From contig JAIITD010000028.1 in the NCBI GenBank assembly GCA_022737715.1, positions 1 to 16,012 on the forward strand: a DNA stretch of 16,012 nucleotides, read 5' to 3'. Numbering within the stretch: position 1 is the first letter of the stretch; every line of letters starts with the position of its first letter. Under the pieces are notes generated by a model, which did no database searches, was not told the origin of the DNA, and saw only the letters and a list, made by a program, of their open reading frames with translations. This DNA is from Veillonella sp. GTDB lineage: Bacteria > Bacillota > Negativicutes > Veillonellales > Veillonellaceae. This document shows, one piece after another, positions 5,946 through 13,173 of this stretch. The translations under genes and the position numbers were made by a program.

Positions 5946-6007
5946 ACGGAAAGCTAATCAATACATGAGAAGCCAATCAATGAATTGGAAAACAATCAAT
6001 ACATGAT
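5932..6007 (+). repeat. Four 19-bp tandem repeats across the CMD stop codon
   Basis: Units at 5932-5950, 5951-5969, 5970-5988 and 5989-6007 share AAGCNAATCAATNNANNGN. The first unit contains the last sense codons and the TAA stop of the CMD gene; the others fill most of the gap before the M50 gene. Confidence 0.8.
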
Positions 6008-6043
6008 GTAGTAGCCAAGTGCTATTAGATAACAAGGAGTAAT

Positions 6044-6676
6044 ATGATTCTTTCTGGATTAAGTTTAATTATGATTATCGCGTCCATTCCGGCGCTGATC
6101 ATTGCGGCCGCAGGGCATGAATATGCCCACGCTAAGGCGGCGGATTTACTGGGTGACCCTACACCGCGTATGATGGGGCGCCTTACGATGAACCCGTTTG
6201 TACACCTTGACCTCATTGGTTCCTTGGCGTTAATCATAGGTGGATTCGGTTGGGCCAAACCAGTTGTTGTGAATCCCACCAATTTTAAGGACCCGCGGAC
6301 CGATGATATGATAGTGTCTATCGCAGGGCCTATGGCGAACCTCGTCATGGCCTTTATTGGCTACGTTGTTATGCGATGCCTCGAAGCGGCGAACTTGTTG
6401 GGCAATGATTCCTTGTACCTCGTCTTGTTTCTCATTGTCGTGTACAACATTAACTTTGCCATCTTAAATTTAATGCCTGTGCCACCCCTCGATGGCAGCC
6501 ATATTTTGATGAACTTCTTGCCCCTTAAATGGCAAATCCACGTAGCGCGATTCAGCATGGTTTCCTTGCTCATTTTGATCGTTATACTAAATTCGCCGAT
6601 TGCATCACACATCTTTGTGCCTTTGCAAAAATCTATTCTCGGCGGTTTTGAAAGCATCGTGAATTTGGTGCTATAA
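6044..6676 (+). CDS. M50-family (site-2 protease type) membrane metalloprotease
   Basis: A 210-residue integral membrane zinc protease. Zinc motif HEYAH (His25, Glu26, His29) lies in the first transmembrane segment, and the third ligand motif is NLMPVPPLDGSH with Asp150. Four to five hydrophobic segments are visible; no PDZ or CBS domain, so it belongs to the short M50 group. Such proteins cut transmembrane or membrane-near substrates; some bacterial members of this size have no assigned substrate. Start ATG has AAGGAG at 6034-6039. It lies downstream of the CMD gene and converges on the minus-strand [2Fe-2S] gene, with a bidirectional terminator at 6703-6744 between. Confidence 0.9.
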   Translation: MILSGLSLIMIIASIPALIIAAAGHEYAHAKAADLLGDPTPRMMGRLTMNPFVHLDLIGSLALIIGGFGWAKPVVVNPTNFKDPRTDDMIVSIAGPMANLVMAFIGYVVMRCLEAANLLGNDSLYLVLFLIVVYNINFAILNLMPVPPLDGSHILMNFLPLKWQIHVARFSMVSLLILIVILNSPIASHIFVPLQKSILGGFESIVNLVL

Positions 6677-6702
6677 CCCAATAAAACAGTTCTTTAAACT
6701 TA

Positions 6703-6744
6703 AAAAGCTATTAGTTGATTGTATATGATCAACTAATAGCTTTT
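6703..6744. terminator. Bidirectional intrinsic terminator between convergent genes
   Basis: A 17-bp perfect stem (6703-6719 against 6728-6744, AAAAGCTATTAGTTGAT) has an 8-nt loop. T-rich sequence follows the stem on both strands, so it can serve both the M50 gene and the minus-strand [2Fe-2S] gene. Confidence 0.85.
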
Positions 6745-6754
6745 GTGTTTCTAC

Positions 6755-6780
6755 AAAATAGAACAGGCCTGTTCTATTTT
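6755..6780. repeat. Solitary perfect 26-bp palindrome of the GAACAGGCCTGTTC family
   Basis: Perfect dyad with the core TAGAACAGGCCTGTTCTA extended by four A/T pairs on each side, lying between convergent genes and beside a terminator. It is the same core as the tandem arrays at 1-150 and 14001-14200, which shows that the palindrome is the conserved part while flanks differ. Confidence 0.85.
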
Positions 6781-6797
6781 AAAACAAGGGTATTACG

Positions 6798-7031
6798 TTA
6801 AATGCGACCTTGTTCTTTTAGTTCAGCTAGTAATTTTACAATACGTGGGCCACAGCCTTTGCCTCCACAGGCACCGGTGCCTGCTCTAGTCGCTTCTTTT
6901 ACAGCTGGAAATGTATGAGCTCCATTAAAAATGGCCTCTTTAATCGTTTTGCGTGTAATGCTACGGCATGTACACACCTTTGTTAATTTGTCCAGAATTG
7001 CCTCTGGTACTTGATTATTTTCAAATTCCAT
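6798..7031 (-). CDS. BFD-like [2Fe-2S]-binding domain protein
   Basis: A 77-residue soluble protein consisting of one BFD-like fold. Four cysteines have the family spacing: Cys20-x-Cys22, then Cys55 and Cys60 in GTGACGGKGCGP. Such domains act as small ferredoxins (Bfd releases iron from bacterioferritin) or as modules of NAD(P)H-dependent reductases; here it stands alone. Whether it serves bacterioferritin is unknown, since no ferritin gene is in the window. The start has AGAGG upstream on the minus strand. A short dyad GACTC-ACAC-GAGTC (7044-7057) lies just before the ribosome binding site and could be an operator or a leader hairpin. Confidence 0.87.
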   Translation of the reverse strand: MEFENNQVPEAILDKLTKVCTCRSITRKTIKEAIFNGAHTFPAVKEATRAGTGACGGKGCGPRIVKLLAELKEQGRI

Positions 7032-7185
7032 ATATTCCTCTTCGACTCACACGAGTCATTACATACTAAATTACATCGAAACTTTACGATATAGTTTAGT
7101 ATAGCATAGATGAGGGGGATTTGTTAAGTAGTTGCCTAATTATCTAGTTGTACGTATGGTGAATCTATATATTTCTAAGGAATCC

Positions 7186-7245
7186 CATATATCGTAATCT
7201 CATATATCGTAATCTCATATATCATAATCCGATATATCGTGAGCC
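7186..7245 (+). repeat. Four 15-bp tandem repeats upstream of the nagZ-like gene
   Basis: CATATATCGTAATCT at 7186-7200 is repeated exactly at 7201-7215 and with changes at 7216-7230 and 7231-7245. The array ends just before a candidate promoter (TTGAAG 7254-7259, TATACA 7278-7283). In the rest of 7058-7185 only the short 7106-7119 match to the 3746-3877 element was seen. Confidence 0.8.
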
Positions 7246-7301
7246 AATCCGGTTTGAAGATGATATACTATAAGCAATATACATTATACTTGGAGGTTAA
7301 T

Positions 7302-8450
7302 ATGTTACGACGTATACTAGCAGCGACTATGATCGGTGCTCTGGCGCTCACATCAGGTTGTGCATTCCATAATCCTTTTGCCAAGAAGGCAGAGCCTGTA
7401 ACCTATGAATCGGTAGTGCAGAGCGAGCTTTCACCAGAAGAAAAGGTGGATAAGTTGGTGGCAAACATGTCCGACGCGGACAAGGTGGGCCAATTGTTGA
7501 TGATTGGCATTCATGGTACAACCTTAAATGATGATGCGAAATTTATGCTCAACGAATATCGGGTGGGGGGGATTATCCTATTCGACCGCAACATGGAAAG
7601 CAAGGAGCAGGTGAAAACGCTCATTACCGATATTAATAAGGCCGGTAAAAGTGCGGGGCTTACGCCATTGTTCATCGGTATCGACCAAGAGGGCGGCGCC
7701 GTGGCGCGCATGGAGGATAAGCTTATCAAGGTACCGCCTGCCGAAGAGCTGGGGCAAGGTTCTGTTGGCCATGCAGCTAATTTGGCTAAACAAGTAGGGA
7801 CTGAACTTAAGGATTTTGGGTTTAACATTAATTTTGCGCCTGATGCGGACCTAGGATTAACCTATGGACGCTCGTATAGCACGAATCCTGACCAAGTCGT
7901 GAAATTTGCTGGTGCTGTGGGCAAGGCCTATGATGAATCTGGTCTATGGTATTCGTACAAGCATTTTCCTGGCATTGGCAAAACCGATGTAGATTTACAT
8001 GCAGACACCAGCGTGGTGCCTGTATCTAAAGATACGTTGCTTGCCGAGGATACAAAGGTATTCGTAGACCTTATTAAACAGTCGAAACCGAATACGTATA
8101 TGATTATGGTATCCCATGCGATGTATCCACAAATTGACCCTGATCATCCGTCTAGCTTATCCAAGAAAATCATCACCGATTGGCTTCGCAAAGATATGGG
8201 TTATAATGGCGTCGTCGTTACCGATGATATGGACATGGGCGCCCTTGCCAAACACTATACCTTCGGCGATATGGCCGTTCAATCTATTCAAGCCGGCAGC
8301 GATATTTTGCTCGTATGCCACGAGTATGAACATATGCAAGAGGCTTATAATGGCCTTATGAAAGCCGTTAAAGATGGTACCATTTCTAAGGAACGGCTTG
8401 ATGCGTCTGTAAAACGAATCTTGCTTATGAAGATGAATCATGGTATATAA
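7302..8450 (+). CDS. nagZ: GH3 beta-N-acetylhexosaminidase-like lipoprotein
   Basis: A 382-residue glycoside hydrolase family 3 enzyme of the NagZ type, which removes N-acetylglucosamine from muropeptides or related glycans. A lipoprotein signal ends in LTSGC (Cys20), so it is membrane-anchored rather than cytosolic as in E. coli. Landmarks: IDQEGG (127-132), KHFPGIG (220-226), the acid/base Asp231-x-His233 pair, and the nucleophile in VVVTDD (Asp308). The family's KHFPGHGDT is altered to KHFPGIGKT here. The ATG at 7302 is chosen for TGGAGG 5 bp upstream and for starting right at the signal peptide; the frame is open 63 bp further upstream without signal character. Monocistronic, possibly closed by the hairpin at 8523-8568. 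Confidence 0.9.
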   Translation: MLRRILAATMIGALALTSGCAFHNPFAKKAEPVTYESVVQSELSPEEKVDKLVANMSDADKVGQLLMIGIHGTTLNDDAKFMLNEYRVGGIILFDRNMESKEQVKTLITDINKAGKSAGLTPLFIGIDQEGGAVARMEDKLIKVPPAEELGQGSVGHAANLAKQVGTELKDFGFNINFAPDADLGLTYGRSYSTNPDQVVKFAGAVGKAYDESGLWYSYKHFPGIGKTDVDLHADTSVVPVSKDTLLAEDTKVFVDLIKQSKPNTYMIMVSHAMYPQIDPDHPSSLSKKIITDWLRKDMGYNGVVVTDDMDMGALAKHYTFGDMAVQSIQAGSDILLVCHEYEHMQEAYNGLMKAVKDGTISKERLDASVKRILLMKMNHGI

Positions 8451-8522
8451 ATACTAGGTTAATCAATAGTATATAGTGTATTCATAACAACATATTTACA
8501 ACCTCATACAGGATTTTTTAAT

Positions 8523-8570
8523 ACCGATAGAGAATTAATTAGTATAGTTATTCTCTATCGGTTTATTTTT
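8523..8570 (+). terminator. Intrinsic terminator or attenuator between nagZ and fucO
   Basis: A 13-bp perfect stem (8523-8535 ACCGATAGAGAAT against 8550-8562) is followed by TTTATTTTTT. The run ends only a few bases before the fucO ribosome binding site (TAGGAG 8578-8583), so a fucO promoter must lie upstream of or inside the hairpin; TTTACA (8495-8500) with TTTAAT (8517-8522) is a candidate. Confidence 0.8.
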
Positions 8571-8591
8571 TATTCGTTAGGAGTGAAGTAT

Positions 8592-9743
8592 ATGGCTCGG
8601 AGAATCATGTTGAACGGCACGTCGTATTTTGGGCAAGGTGCGATACAGGAGATTGTAAACGAAATTAAGAATCGCCACTTCAAAAAGGTCCTCGTTACAT
8701 CTACGCCTGATTTGTTTGAGTTTAAGGTTGCTACGAAGGTAACGGATTTGCTTGATGCAGCAGGTATTGATTACGATATTTATGACAATATTAAGCCGAA
8801 TCCAACTATTGAAAACGTAACATCTGGTGTGGCTGCTTGTAAGGTGGCTGGTGCTGATGTAATTGTTGCTGTAGGCGGTGGCAGTGCTATCGACACGAGT
8901 AAGGCTATTGCAACGATTATGACGAATCCTGAATTTAGCGATGTGCGTAGCCTTGAAGGTTTGGCGCCTACGAAACATCCATGCTTGCCGATTATTGCTG
9001 TATCTACTACATCTGGTACGGCTGCAGAGGTAACCATCAACTACGTTATCACTGACGTAGAAAAGAACCGTAAATTCGTCTGCGTTGACCCTCATGATAT
9101 TCCGATTATCGCCATCATCGATCCTGATATGTCCGCGTCCATGCCAACTGGCCTATGTGCTTCGACGGGGATGGATGCCCTCGTCCACGCCGTAGAAGGT
9201 TATATTACGAAGGGCGCTTGGGAACTAACGGATATGCTTCATTTGAAAGCTATCGAAATCATTGGCCGCTCCTTGCGTAGCGCTGTAGCTGGCGAATACG
9301 CAGGTCGTGAAGCGATGTCTGTAGGTCAATATATTGCGGGTATGGGCTTCTCTAACGTAGGACTTGGCATCGTTCACTCCATGGCCCATCCATTGAGTGC
9401 TGTGTACGACATTCCTCATGGCAAGGCTTGTGCTATGCTTTTAACAGCAGTCTTGAAATTCAACGCCTCAGCAACAGGCGAAAAATATCGTGAAATCGCT
9501 CGCGTTATGGGCGTTCCTGATGTAGACGGAATGGATCAAGAAACATATCGTCAAGCAGCCATCGATGTTATCCAAAAACTAGCCGACGACGTAGGTATTC
9601 CTAAATCCCTCAGCGAAGCTGGCGTGAAACGGGAAGACATTCCATTCCTCGCAGAATCTGCTTTCAACGACGCATGTACACCTGGTAATCCACGAGATGT
9701 GACTGTTGATGAAATTATTGGTATTTATGAATCTATATTCTAA
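8592..9743 (+). CDS. fucO: Lactaldehyde reductase / iron-dependent alcohol dehydrogenase
   Basis: A 383-residue group III iron-dependent alcohol dehydrogenase, the same length as E. coli FucO and alike along its whole length (for example FVCVDPHDIP, EGYITKGAW, GQYIAGMGFSNVGLGIVH). It interconverts lactaldehyde and 1,2-propanediol with NAD(H). The dinucleotide motif GGGSAIDTSKA is at 95-105 and the metal ligands are Asp195, His199, His262 and His276. The ATG at 8592 is chosen because TAGGAG (8578-8583) lies 8 bp upstream; an in-frame GTG at 8583 overlaps that site. No other fucose or propanediol gene is nearby, so its physiological alcohol is uncertain. A terminator follows at 9770-9809. Confidence 0.94.
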   Translation: MARRIMLNGTSYFGQGAIQEIVNEIKNRHFKKVLVTSTPDLFEFKVATKVTDLLDAAGIDYDIYDNIKPNPTIENVTSGVAACKVAGADVIVAVGGGSAIDTSKAIATIMTNPEFSDVRSLEGLAPTKHPCLPIIAVSTTSGTAAEVTINYVITDVEKNRKFVCVDPHDIPIIAIIDPDMSASMPTGLCASTGMDALVHAVEGYITKGAWELTDMLHLKAIEIIGRSLRSAVAGEYAGREAMSVGQYIAGMGFSNVGLGIVHSMAHPLSAVYDIPHGKACAMLLTAVLKFNASATGEKYREIARVMGVPDVDGMDQETYRQAAIDVIQKLADDVGIPKSLSEAGVKREDIPFLAESAFNDACTPGNPRDVTVDEIIGIYESIF

Positions 9744-9769
9744 TTAAGTGTAATCAATAACAATCTTGT

Positions 9770-9820
9770 ACAGCATCTGTATGGTAAATCATTCCCATAT
9801 AGATGCTGTTCTTTATTTTA
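9770..9820 (+). terminator. Intrinsic terminator of fucO
   Basis: ACAGCATCTGTATGG (9770-9784) pairs with CCATATAGATGCTGT (9795-9809), 15 bp with one G-T pair, followed by TCTTTATTTTA. Confidence 0.88.
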
Positions 9821-9844
9821 TGAAATTCTTCTACAAGGGGATTC

Positions 9845-9882
9845 TTGAAAAAGTAGGAAACGGCAAGTATACTAGTTATAAA
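9845..9882 (+). promoter_or_regulatory. Promoter of the ClC gene
   Basis: TTGAAA (9845-9850), 17-bp spacer, TATACT (9868-9873). The stretch GTATACTAGTTATAAA (9867-9882), preceded by AACGGC, is repeated upstream of the lactate dehydrogenase-like gene at 15325-15340. Confidence 0.75.
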
Positions 9883-9923
9883 TATACTGATGTTCGATAT
9901 GCTTTCCACGAGGAGGAGAATGC

Positions 9924-11468
9924 ATGAAACTTTGGAAAATGAATAAACGCAGCTCTACCTTAGCGGATATGTCGATGAATCGCGTGCTATTATCTGAACT
10001 TATTGCTAAAGGGGCTTTAGTAGGGATTATCGCAGGATTCTTTGGGGCAGCCTATCGATATCTAATCCTCGAGTCTGAGCATATCCGATGGCATCTAATG
10101 GGCGATATCTCATTGGAATGGGCCATTGGCTGGCTTATCGCTATGGTCGTATTCGCCTTTATTGTCGATCGATTGTTAACGTGGGCCCCATTATCTGGCG
10201 GTTCCGGTATCCCTCAAATTGAAGGGGAAATGCTTGGCTTATTTGATATGAAGCCGTATCGTACGCTCATTTCCAAGATGATTGGTGGCGTACTCACGGG
10301 CTTTGCAGGGTTTTCTGTGGGCCGTGAAGGTCCAGCCGTACAAATCGGTGGCTCTGCTGGTAAAATCGTGTCGTATTGGATGAATTCGGGTCTACGTGAA
10401 CAACGCATCCTTACATCGGCTGGTGCCGGTGCGGGCCTAACCGCTGCCTTTAGCGCGCCTGTGTCGGGGGCTATGTTCGTATTCGAAGAGGTGCATAAAA
10501 GCTTTTATCCGTACCTCGTCATTCCTACTTTTGTGGCTACGCTCATATCGAACTACATTACGGTAACTATCTTTGGCCTTACGCCTGCCCTCGGATTTTC
10601 CGTGACCTCGGGGATGCCGCTTGATTATTTCCCCGTTCTCCTCGGCGTTGGCGTTTTGATGGGTCTCTGCGGTGTATTGTTTTGTCGCATGATATTCGCC
10701 TTTAAGCGCTTCTTCGAGTGGCTCAAATGCTCTCGCTTTCTAAAACTCGTACTTACCTTTGTAACCGTTGCTGTTATTGGATTTGATTCGCAGCTCTTGT
10801 TGGGCGGCGGCAATGATTTGGTAGGCCAACTGGCCTTTCAGTCTCACGGCGTATTGCTCCTCGGTGGCATTGTACTGGGCAAAATTTTGCTCACCACCTT
10901 CTGCTATGGCAGTGGCGCTCAAGGTGGCATTTTCTTGCCTATGCTCGTCATCGGCGCATCGGCCGGTGCTTTTTGTGAAAGCCTGCTTTCGTCGGTAGGG
11001 TTAATATCCCCTGATTTTGTACCGCAATTTGTTATCTGCGCTATGGGCGGTATGCTAGCGGCCGCTATGCGGACCCCGATTTTAGCTATTCTGCTCGTTC
11101 TTGAAATGACGAATAGCTTTTCTAATATTTATGCTATCGGTATCGTTACTATCGTGGCTTACTTGGTGGCAGAACTCTTAAAAGAACCGCCAATTTACGA
11201 TTCCTTATTACAAGCCATGACAGGTCAAAGCAATTTGGAAAATGTTCAAACCTTCTTCCAAACTAAGGTCCCTGTAGTAGCATCCTATGTGGATACACAA
11301 CTACAAGATCTCAACCTGCCAGACGGAACCTTAATCGTTAGCATTCGCCGGAATGGAACATACATTGTGCCTTTAAATGATGTAAAACTACAACCGGGCG
11401 ATGAACTACAAGTATCGTGCGAACGAGGACGATTAAAAGCAGCGAAATCTTATTTCCAATCTAATTAG
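9924..11468 (+). CDS. ClC-type chloride/proton antiporter with C-terminal RCK_C-like domain
   Basis: A 514-residue inner-membrane ClC protein. Selectivity motifs are present: GSGIP (93-97), GREGP (133-137) with the gating Glu135, and GGIFLP (334-339); the EPPIYD region with Tyr425 corresponds to the second chloride-coordinating tyrosine. FEE at 187-189 supplies the internal proton glutamate typical of exchangers, so it is probably a 2Cl-/H+ antiporter rather than a channel. About ten or more hydrophobic helices precede a soluble tail (447-512) with the TrkA-C/RCK_C pattern ending LQPGDELQVSCE, likely ligand-sensing. Start ATG has AGGAGG upstream. It has its own promoter at 9845 and a large terminator at 11485. 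A role in acid resistance or ion balance is inferred from the family. Confidence 0.94.
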   Translation: MKLWKMNKRSSTLADMSMNRVLLSELIAKGALVGIIAGFFGAAYRYLILESEHIRWHLMGDISLEWAIGWLIAMVVFAFIVDRLLTWAPLSGGSGIPQIEGEMLGLFDMKPYRTLISKMIGGVLTGFAGFSVGREGPAVQIGGSAGKIVSYWMNSGLREQRILTSAGAGAGLTAAFSAPVSGAMFVFEEVHKSFYPYLVIPTFVATLISNYITVTIFGLTPALGFSVTSGMPLDYFPVLLGVGVLMGLCGVLFCRMIFAFKRFFEWLKCSRFLKLVLTFVTVAVIGFDSQLLLGGGNDLVGQLAFQSHGVLLLGGIVLGKILLTTFCYGSGAQGGIFLPMLVIGASAGAFCESLLSSVGLISPDFVPQFVICAMGGMLAAAMRTPILAILLVLEMTNSFSNIYAIGIVTIVAYLVAELLKEPPIYDSLLQAMTGQSNLENVQTFFQTKVPVVASYVDTQLQDLNLPDGTLIVSIRRNGTYIVPLNDVKLQPGDELQVSCERGRLKAAKSYFQSN

Positions 11469-11484
11469 TTTAAATACGTTTGGG

Positions 11485-11586
11485 ACGCGAGGTCCCTCTA
11501 AAGAAATCTCCACCGGCCGGGTCTGACTTCGGCCTACGGCCTTCGCAGGGCCAAAGTCGATTTCTTCAGAGGGACCTCGCGTTTTT
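11485..11586 (+). terminator. Long hairpin terminator of the ClC gene with an embedded REP-like module
   Basis: The arms 11485-11508 (ACGCGAGGTCCCTCT...) and 11559-11582 pair at 23 of 24 positions, followed by a T tract. The apical part (11507-11559, read on the minus strand) is a copy of the REP-like module. The stem is unique to this locus while the apical module is shared, as if an element sits in a terminator loop. Confidence 0.85.
11507..11559 (-). repeat. REP-like module, copy 2 (inverted)
   Basis: On the minus strand this 53-nt module begins CGACTTTGGCCCTGCGAAGG and ends GGCCGGTGGAGA. It matches copy 3 (11760-11812) at 48 of 53 positions. Its inner hairpin reads GGCC-GTA-GGCC, where copies 1 and 3 have GCCC/GGGC, a compensatory change of one C-G pair to G-C. 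Confidence 0.8.
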
Positions 11587-11690
11587 ATATTAAATCTAAC
11601 ATAGAATGAAAATACGATTTAGCTGCATTGCCAGGGGCAGTAGAGGGAGAAATCAGAAGTCGTTTTTTGAGCTGGCTCACCTTTTTCATA

Positions 11691-11739
11691 TTTTCCACAA
11701 TAGATTGGAAATATGATTTCTCTGTTCTATTGTGGAAAA
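11691..11739. repeat. 14-bp inverted repeat between the two REP-like modules
   Basis: TTTTCCACAATAGA (11691-11704) pairs perfectly with TCTATTGTGGAAAA (11726-11739) around a 21-nt loop. No clear T tract follows. It may be a decayed terminator or part of a compound element. Confidence 0.75.
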
Positions 11740-11741
11740 GA

Positions 11742-11835
11742 GTAAGAGGGCGCTAAAAGCGACTTTGGCCCTGCGGAGCCCGAAGGGCGTAGTCAGACCC
11801 GGCCGGTGGAGATTTTAGCGGCCCCTTGCTCTTAC
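11742..11835 (+). repeat. Hairpin with REP-like module, copy 3, upstream of larA
   Basis: Arms GTAAGAG...CGCTAAAA (11742-11758) and TTTTAGCG...CTCTTAC (11813-11835) pair in two blocks of 8 and 7 bp with an asymmetric interior loop. The enclosed module is 11760-11812, in the opposite orientation to copy 2. The right arm ends about 20 bp before a possible larA -10 box (TATACT 11855-11860). Confidence 0.75.
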
Positions 11836-11888
11836 CGCACCCTATTATTTCTGTTATACTTAGTGTATATACAACAGGAGGTACTGGT

Positions 11889-13163
11889 ATGAAGACGTAT
11901 TCTTTTCCTTATGATTATAAAAGTGTAGATGTGTCTATTGATGAACGGTTCGTACAAGGGATTCTTGTGTCTAATGCGGCGGCGTATAAGGCGGAGAAGA
12001 GTCCGGCTGAGCTAGTTGAGGAGGCGCTTGATCATCCGATTAATAGTCCGTCTCTTGAAGCATTGGTTGAGGGCAAACGAAATATGGTTATTATAACCAG
12101 TGACCATACGCGCCCTATGCCTAGTAAGGTGACGTTGCCGATTTTGCTCCGTCGCATTCGCGCGGTGAATCCGACTATTGATATTACGATTTTGATTGCC
12201 ACTGGCTTTCACCGTGCTATGACGCACGAAGAGATGGTGCATCGGTTCGGCGAGGATATCGTGAATAACGAAAAACTCATCAATCATGATTCTGAGGATG
12301 CTGCGAATATGGTGGAAATCGGCACGTTGCCATCGGGCGGCAAGTGCGTCATCAATCGCTTGGCGGTGGAAACGGAATTGCTCATCGCCGAAGGGCTTAT
12401 TAATCCTCATTTCTTTGCGGGCTTCTCGGGCGGCCGTAAATCCGTGTTGCCTGGCGTTGCATCCAAGGTGACGGTGTTGGCTAATCATTGTGCCGAATTT
12501 ATTGAAAGCGAGCATTCCCGAACCGGTAAAATCGATGAAAATCCGATTCACAAGGATATGTTGTACGCTGCACGAAAAGCGAATTTGCAGTTTATCTTGA
12601 ATGTTATCATCGATAGCAAAAAGGAAATTATCAAGGCTGTGGCGGGTGATTGTGTGGATGCGCATAAGGAAGGGTATGAGTTTATTCGCTCCTTGTCTTC
12701 TGTGAAAGCTATCCCTGCAGATATCGTTATCACAAGTAATGGCGGTTATCCATCTGACCAAAATCTCTATCAATCCGTAAAGGGCATGACTGCTGGCGAA
12801 GCATCTTGTAAGGATGGCGGTGTTATCATCATTGCTGCTTCTTGTAAAGAAGGTCATGGGGGACAAGCATTATATGAGGCTTTCAAAAATATGGAAAGCC
12901 CTCAAAAAATCCTACATGATATTCACGGCGTACCTCGTAATGAAACAAAACCTTACCAATGGAAAATTCAAATTTTAGCGCGTATCTTGAATCACTATAA
13001 GGTCATCGTTGTGACTCAAGATTGCGACCATCAAGTCATTCGCGATATGCATATGACGCCGGCGTCTACATTAGATGAAGCATTGAGCATTGCCCGTGGC
13101 ATTATGGGTGAAGATGCATCGATTACTATTATTCCTAATGGATCTACAGTGATTGTAGAGTAG
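11889..13163 (+). CDS. larA: LarA-family nickel-pincer 2-hydroxyacid racemase (lactate racemase type)
   Basis: A 424-residue cytosolic enzyme of the LarA family, which interconverts enantiomers of lactate or other 2-hydroxyacids using a nickel pincer nucleotide. The catalytic positions fall at the Lactobacillus plantarum LarA numbers: Asp72 and Arg75 in SDHTRPMP, His108 in TGFHRA, His174 in NPHFFAGF, the cofactor-binding Lys184 in GGRKS, and the nickel ligand His200. The ATG at 11889 is chosen because AGGAGG (11876-11881) is 7 bp upstream; an upstream extension of 21 codons runs into the hairpin region. The cofactor genes larB, larC and larE are not in the window. Family members also act on other substrates (for example malate or phenyllactate), so lactate is the likeliest but unproven substrate. 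The next gene begins 10 bp after its stop. Confidence 0.92.
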   Translation: MKTYSFPYDYKSVDVSIDERFVQGILVSNAAAYKAEKSPAELVEEALDHPINSPSLEALVEGKRNMVIITSDHTRPMPSKVTLPILLRRIRAVNPTIDITILIATGFHRAMTHEEMVHRFGEDIVNNEKLINHDSEDAANMVEIGTLPSGGKCVINRLAVETELLIAEGLINPHFFAGFSGGRKSVLPGVASKVTVLANHCAEFIESEHSRTGKIDENPIHKDMLYAARKANLQFILNVIIDSKKEIIKAVAGDCVDAHKEGYEFIRSLSSVKAIPADIVITSNGGYPSDQNLYQSVKGMTAGEASCKDGGVIIIAASCKEGHGGQALYEAFKNMESPQKILHDIHGVPRNETKPYQWKIQILARILNHYKVIVVTQDCDHQVIRDMHMTPASTLDEALSIARGIMGEDASITIIPNGSTVIVE

Positions 13164-13173
13164 AGGTGTCCAT

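Noticed and set aside
12012..12866. Minus-strand 284-codon ORF inside larA
   Set aside because: Antisense to a gene whose catalytic residues are all intact; no motif seen in the antisense product.
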